A stretch of DNA of 64,000 nucleotides, from contig JBAKBP010000183.1 of assembly GCA_037953745.1 (NCBI GenBank), positions 1-64,000 on the forward strand, given 5' to 3'. How positions within the stretch are numbered: the stretch's first letter is position 1; each line of letters starts with the position of its first letter. A program made the translations under genes and the position numbers. The notes below the pieces were generated by a model. That model was given only the letters and a program-made list of their open reading frames with translations, had not been told where the DNA came from and did no database searches. The DNA is from Lithodes maja (Eukaryota; Arthropoda; Malacostraca; Decapoda; Lithodidae). Shown here in pieces: positions 59,631-64,000 of this stretch.

Positions 59631-62232
59631 TTAGAACTCCTGCTTGGAGTGGTAATCAAAGAAGCAGCCTTCAGCACAGAGTGGCACCTTGCACTCCACA
59701 CACTCCATGGTGGACTTTTTCTCTGACCTCGCCCTCAGCCTGGTGTTGTAGCAGACATGGCACCGCTTCTGCTGCTTTCTTCCTGCTGCTGTCAGAGGCA
59801 GGGAAATGAGCCTGTGCATGTTCATATAATATGCACAGTGCAAGCGGTCAGTAGCGGCGGGCCCAGCATGTGCCACTGCCCTCTGTGGCATAGCATACTT
59901 CTCCAGGAGCTCCTTCAACACCTGCTTTTGGAACCTCCGCAGGCTATTGAACTTCCTGGGTGTGTTTTCATTCCGAAGCTTGTATATATTGTAGGCATTC
60001 AGAATGGACATGTCCACCATGTGCAGAAAGAATTTTTGTACCATCTGCACGAGGTACGCAGACAGTCAATGAAGCCTATCTGCATGTCGGACTTGTCCAC
60101 CAGCCTCATGTTGATGTTGTAGTCCATGACAGCATCGGGCTTGGTCACCCTGGCCTGGGTGCGGCGATCCACCTTGCCAGTCTCCACCATTTCCCCCTTG
60201 TGGATGGTGCTCAGGAGGTTAACCTTCCGCTGGTCGTGCCAGTGGATAGCCAGAATGGGCCCCGACTTCTTCCAGAACACATCGCCTTTCTTGGTCTTTG
60301 GAGGGAAAGGTGGCATGCCCTTCCTTCTCCCTCGTACTGTGCCTACAGTTCCCGTCTTGCGCTCATGGAGGTACTGTACTTTGAGAGAGTGGGGGACGTG
60401 TAGTAGTTGTCCGTGTAGAGGACGTGATTCTTATGGAAATAGCGGTCCATCATGGCTTGCACCACTGCTCCACCAAAGCCAATGAGGGGGTCCACAAGCA
60501 CGGCCCCTTCCTTCCCGCTGTAGACCAGGAAGTCCAGGACATGCCAGTTCGGCAGTCGCACAGCACAAAGAATTTTATGCCAAAGCTATGTCTCTTTGAG
60601 GGGATGTACTGCCAGAAGCTGAGCTTTCCCCGGAACAGCACAAGAGACTCGTCAATGACGACCTTGCAGAAGGGCTTGAAGTAGGAGGAGAAGCGGTGTC
60701 GCATCATCTCGTACAACGTCCTAATCTTCCACAGCTTGTCTGGGCAGTGGACGTCGGTGTTGGTGACAAGATGGAGCGCTGCGAGGATGTCAAGTTACCG
60801 GTCGCGAGATATATATTTCCCGAAGGCAGGGGTGGATATGAGATCATTGGTGATCCAATAGTCAGGCAACCTATGCTTCTTGACATGAGGCATTAGTATG
60901 GTGAGTGCCAGGAAGACCATGAACTCGTGATGAGTCACTGGGGTCCACTGCCTCATGTGGCCCTTGGTCACCTTGTCAAACATGTGGACCTGGAATTGGT
61001 GCTGCTTGTTGGTCTCCTTGATGACAAATCCGGTAACCTCCTCATCAAAAAAGGACTCAAAAAGCTCATGTGGTGGAGCATTGGGGCCTGCGGGAAAATT
61101 GGGGGTAATTCCTAAACCCTCCTGTACCTCATCAAAAGCTGGCACATCAGGGTTGTAATCTTCCCCGTCAGCCAGGTCTTCCCACTGGAAAACGTAGAAT
61201 GGGTTTTGGCGACGCACACGAGGAGCTCCAGGTGGTGGCCCAGCACGCCCACGGCCAACTCGGGAGGCGCGCGCCCTAGGGTGGCCAGGGCGGGCCACAG
61301 CACGACGCCCCCGGGCGGAGCGGATGGGTTGAGGGTCGTCCATGTAGTCGTCGTCGTCAGAGTGGTCATCTTGCCCTGACGGTGGACCTATATAGTCATG
61401 GCCAGAGTCATCTGTGAGGTGCCCTTCATCGTCAGTGTCCCTCACATAATCTGGCGGGGAACGAGTGATACGTGGGCGGCGTGCGGGGGGGCGAGGTGGG
61501 GAAGGAGTGGCAGGTGAGGCTATGTCCCCCCGAGGTTCTGGGCTCCTTTGCCTGTGACGAGTGGCAGGAAGCAATGTTCCACTGTCACTAGGCCCAGGTA
61601 TTGGTGATGCGAGCTCAAAAACTTCGTCAGGAAGACATGTTGATGGCTGGAGAGGTGGGGAGGACCGTGGGGAAAGTTGCGGGGGCGTATGGCTGGGGCT
61701 GGCAGGGGTGGACGCCGCGTGAGCCTCGAACAAAGCCCGCCTAGTTTGCTGTCCTTTTTTGACATATTTCCTGCCTTTCCCCTTTTCGGCAGCAGTATGT
61801 CTCCTGTCGGGGGACCTAGGAGGCAAATAGACCGATAGTGGGGGGTCCTCAACCCTTGGCAGTGGTGGGGGTGGTGGGGAAGAATGGGGGGCACCCGGGT
61901 CATCTTTGGTGGCTTGGGTATATAAGGGAGACAATGGCAGGCGAGATGAGTCACCACACTCACCCTCACTCACAGCCTCATCCTCACCAAGTCTTTTTGC
62001 TTCTTCCCTGGCTACCGCGGCCGCCTTCTCAAGTACCTGTACCTGTTTCTTATAAAAGCGTAGCTTGAAAGGCGATTTAGCTGGCGAAGGGCTTGGAGTC
62101 GTGTCACTCAAGTGAAACTTGGAGATTGACCTTGAACTCTCCCACTCACTCTCTTTCCCCACTTCACTCTCTTCACCTTCAACAGCTTCCGCGAAAGCTG
62201 TTACATCACCTTCGTGTTCACTCGCAAATCCC
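59631..62232 (-). pseudogene. piggyBac-like transposase (PGBD family), broken
   Basis: Minus strand. N-terminal half (62,162-60,798): a Ser/Pro/Asp-rich region, then the family domain start WEDLADGEDYNPDVPAFDE, TNKQHQFQVHMFDKV and 'HHEFMVFLALTILMPHVKKH', to KYISRDR. A stop (60,795-60,797) interrupts before LDILAALHLV. Further breaks are one lost base near 60,543, an extra ~5 bp near 60,370 and one lost base near 60,033. Across these frames the catalytic aspartates are visible (FVLCDCRTG, YTDNYYTSP, MRLVDKSDMQ). So is the C-terminal Cys-rich domain (CHVCYNTR, ECVECKVPLCAEGC) that binds the element ends. No in-frame ATG is found before the TAA just upstream, where a family D arm begins at 62,233, so the start is lost or lies in a missing exon. 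piggyBac transposases cut and paste at TTAA. Confidence 0.85.
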
Positions 62233-62322
62233 CTAAATTATAGGTTTGACTCCTGTAAGGAGATAAAGAAAACCTAATATTTAGTAGTGGCCCCGTAATC
62301 ATTGACGAACATGCCTATTACA
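62233..62322. repeat. Family D arm
   Basis: ATTATAGGTTTGACTCCTGT and AGGAGATAAAGAAAACCTAA, then TTTAGTAGTGGCCCCGTAAT. It is the reverse complement of 62,655-62,735 and abuts the 5' end of the piggyBac frame. Confidence 0.7.
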
Positions 62323-62654
62323 TAAGGCATCCTCTTCAAACACTCATCCGCCGTAGTTTGAATCTACCGCGCAGAGCATTTAAAAACTGAGGAGCCTTCA
62401 TCATGAGCGCACGCGACCTCACTCATGGCTTCAGTCATTATGAATTGGGTTCTCACTACGAAAAAACTTCGTAAAAAATAAAAACAAAAAGAAAATAAGA
62501 ATAACTATTCAATAAGCTTTCCATCATATCGTGGATGTACTTGTGTGGATCTTTTGACCAGACGCTACTACAGGCATCATTCTTCCTTCACTGACATATC
62601 AAGTAAACCAAAATCCTTAATACATCAACGAATGGGAAGGGGATGGTCGGGAGG
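62323..62654. other. Spacer between inverted family D copies
   Basis: No gene. It is flanked by the inverted arms at 62,233-62,322 and 62,655-62,760, so the whole 62,233-62,760 stretch could be one foldback element. Confidence 0.45.
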
Positions 62655-62760
62655 GCCCCAGTCGTCAATGATTACGGGGCCACTACTAAATATTAGGTTT
62701 TCTTTATCTCCTTACAGGAGTCAAACCTATAATTTATTAGTGGCCCCTCCATCATTGACG
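62655..62760. mobile_element. Family D palindromic MITE
   Basis: GTCAATGATTACGGGGCCAC pairs with GTGGCCCCTCCATCATTGAC; inner AGGTTTTC pairs with GTCAAACCT. A complete ~100-bp hairpin related to 44,003-44,104. Confidence 0.65.
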
Positions 62761-63470
62761 AACATGCCTGATTTCTAAGACTGGAGGGGGACATTCGTAA
62801 TCATATCATAACTCTAGAAAAGCAGATAATCAAACAACCACATAGTATTCTTACTTTTGTAAAAAAGAGATATTCGGGCGCATATACTTTATACAGCCTA
62901 AATCTTCAAAAAGGGGTACAAGCAGGAGCGTGCTTCAAAGAAGCCTGCTTGAAAAAAGGGTTAACTCTGAGACTCTGTACACAGATCTGCTAGTTAAGAA
63001 GGCACCCCACTTAAAGTAAGTGGTGAAAACTAAAAACTTATAAGTTTTACATGTGCACATATAAACCCCATTAACTAATGGATATATTCCTAAAAATAAC
63101 CAAACAAAAATTAATTCTTGTACATTCGTAGAAGTACTGAACTCGTGTACTTATGGAGAAGTAATTACTTCAAAAGTAAAAGTCGTAGTTGCAACTACCG
63201 AGATTTCTCAAAAATCTAATGCTTCACAGCCAAGGCTACTTACAACAAGAATTGTTGTAACACTACCATTGGCCTTTAGTACAATTTCCTGCAATGAATA
63301 CTACAGAGATTTTTTTTATAATACAATGCCTACAAACAGTATCACAGCTCGTATGTTCCGAACACATACTCCGGAGGGGTCTAGGGTGTCCTATGTCACA
63401 CTGACTGCACCCTTCCCCCCCCCCCCCCCTTTGTTTTGAATTTAAACAAAACGTGACTAAAAAGGGCCAC
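62761..63470. other. No gene; poly-C run at ~63,413-63,429
   Basis: AT-rich sequence that may be the 3' flank of the tyrosine-recombinase element. No motif recognised. Confidence 0.45.
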
Positions 63471-64000
63471 CTAGACCCTCTGCTGTAAAGCTATACATGG
63501 CAAGGAAGGCTTGTCTAGAGCTACTGAAAGGTATTGAGTCAAAAAACTCCTGATTAGAGGCCCACAACTGTGTGGACTTAATAACTTCCATCGAAAGATT
63601 ATTAAGGAAACGTAAAGAGACTGTCCCCTTGCGTAAATCGTGGGTCTTACCCACAACGCTGGGATTCTTCTCTTTAAAGTCCTCGACCAAGAGAGAAGCC
63701 AGTGTACGCTCCATCAAGCGTTCACCCGGACTTGCGACCCATAAAGCACCCTGGTGATTTAGAGGTGCCATTCTTAAATATTTGGTTAGAGCTTACACTG
63801 GGCAAAAAACGATGGTGCACCTTTCCCCTTTTTAACGCCGGCACCGTGAACTCCGAAAACACGTGTTCACTGTGCTCATTCTTGGCTATGAATCCTGGGG
63901 AAGGTGCAATGTGAATACACTCATGAAGCCTATCAAACCTGAGGCAATTAGGTGTGTTGCTCATCGCCGCCAGCTCAGATACTCTGTTCCCGGAAGCCAA
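63471..64000 (-). pseudogene. Tyrosine recombinase C-terminal domain (DIRS/Crypton-like), broken
   Basis: The minus strand enters from the window edge with ASGNRVSELAAMS, where R (63,983-63,985) fits the first catalytic Arg, then PSPGFIAKNEHSEH. It continues as VASPGERLMERTLASLLVED, with THDLRK giving the H-x-x-R box (H 63,640-63,642, R 63,631-63,633), and LWASNQEF. One extra T in a T6 run (63,541-63,546) hides the end; in the neighbouring frame TQYLSVALDK supplies the catalytic Tyr (63,531-63,533), with a stop at 63,471. A similar T-run shift near 63,820 and a stop break the middle. Tyrosine recombinases of this type occur in DIRS-like retrotransposons, which are known from decapods, and in Cryptons. 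The rest of the element lies beyond the window. Confidence 0.65.

Noticed and set aside
60126..60485. Plus-strand ORFs over the piggyBac region (59,564-60,684)
   Set aside because: They are antisense shadows of the minus-strand transposase.

Overview
The window is repeat-rich eukaryotic DNA with no host gene that I can recognise. Almost every long open frame belongs to a transposable element: Ty3/Gypsy-type LTR elements, several non-LTR (LINE) families, Tc1-like and piggyBac-like DNA transposons, a tRNA-derived SINE, a tyrosine-recombinase retroelement and many short inverted-repeat (MITE) families. This mix, together with GATA- and AAC-tailed LINEs, suggests an arthropod and most likely a decapod crustacean. 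That assignment is inference, because no host marker gene is present.

Layout. 1-8.7 kb: MITE-packed DNA with at least eight copies of a ~215-bp TTAACCC-ended palindromic family (family A), foldback elements with TTAAGGG ends (family B), a hAT-like MITE, microsatellites and a 3-unit tandem repeat. 8.7-12.06 kb: LINE 3' ends and one SINE. 12,063-20,168: Gypsy element 1, with two 1,838-bp LTRs and a CTGT target duplication, inserted into a LINE fragment. 20.7-23.1 kb: more family A/B copies and a Harbinger-like MITE. 23,509-27,035: a Tc1-like transposon with ~58-bp inverted repeats and an intron-containing transposase, inserted at TA inside a SINE. 27,243-36,152: Gypsy element 2, with 1,856-bp LTRs and integrase encoded upstream of reverse transcriptase. 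36.15-41.65 kb: LINE fragments and a near-complete LINE (LINE-A) whose ORF carries a 2A-like DIESNPGP motif followed by a PHD-type zinc finger. 41.65-46.6 kb: decayed LINE, MITE and RT remnants. 46.6-52.93 kb: LINE-B, interrupted by a LINE-A copy (12-bp target duplication) and by a 633-bp TTAA-flanked insert. 53-59.4 kb: TTAA MITEs, degenerate tandem arrays, an 83-bp minisatellite and a ~175-bp tandem repeat. 59.6-62.2 kb: a broken piggyBac-like transposase on the minus strand. 63.47-64.0 kb: the end of a tyrosine recombinase, also broken.

How the parts relate. Insertions are repeatedly nested, so relative ages can be read: LINE before Gypsy 1; SINE before Tc1; LINE-B before LINE-A and before the TTAA insert; one family C MITE inside another. 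The many TTAA-flanked, CCC-starting MITEs are what a piggyBac-type transposase would move, and a decayed piggyBac gene lies in the same window. Both Gypsy copies lack the RT YxDD box and most of RNase H with the same junction, so they look like non-autonomous elements moved in trans. Most coding regions are broken. The longest uninterrupted ones are the Gypsy 1 ORF, the Gypsy 2 pol ORF and the truncated LINE-A copy at 46.8-49.6 kb.
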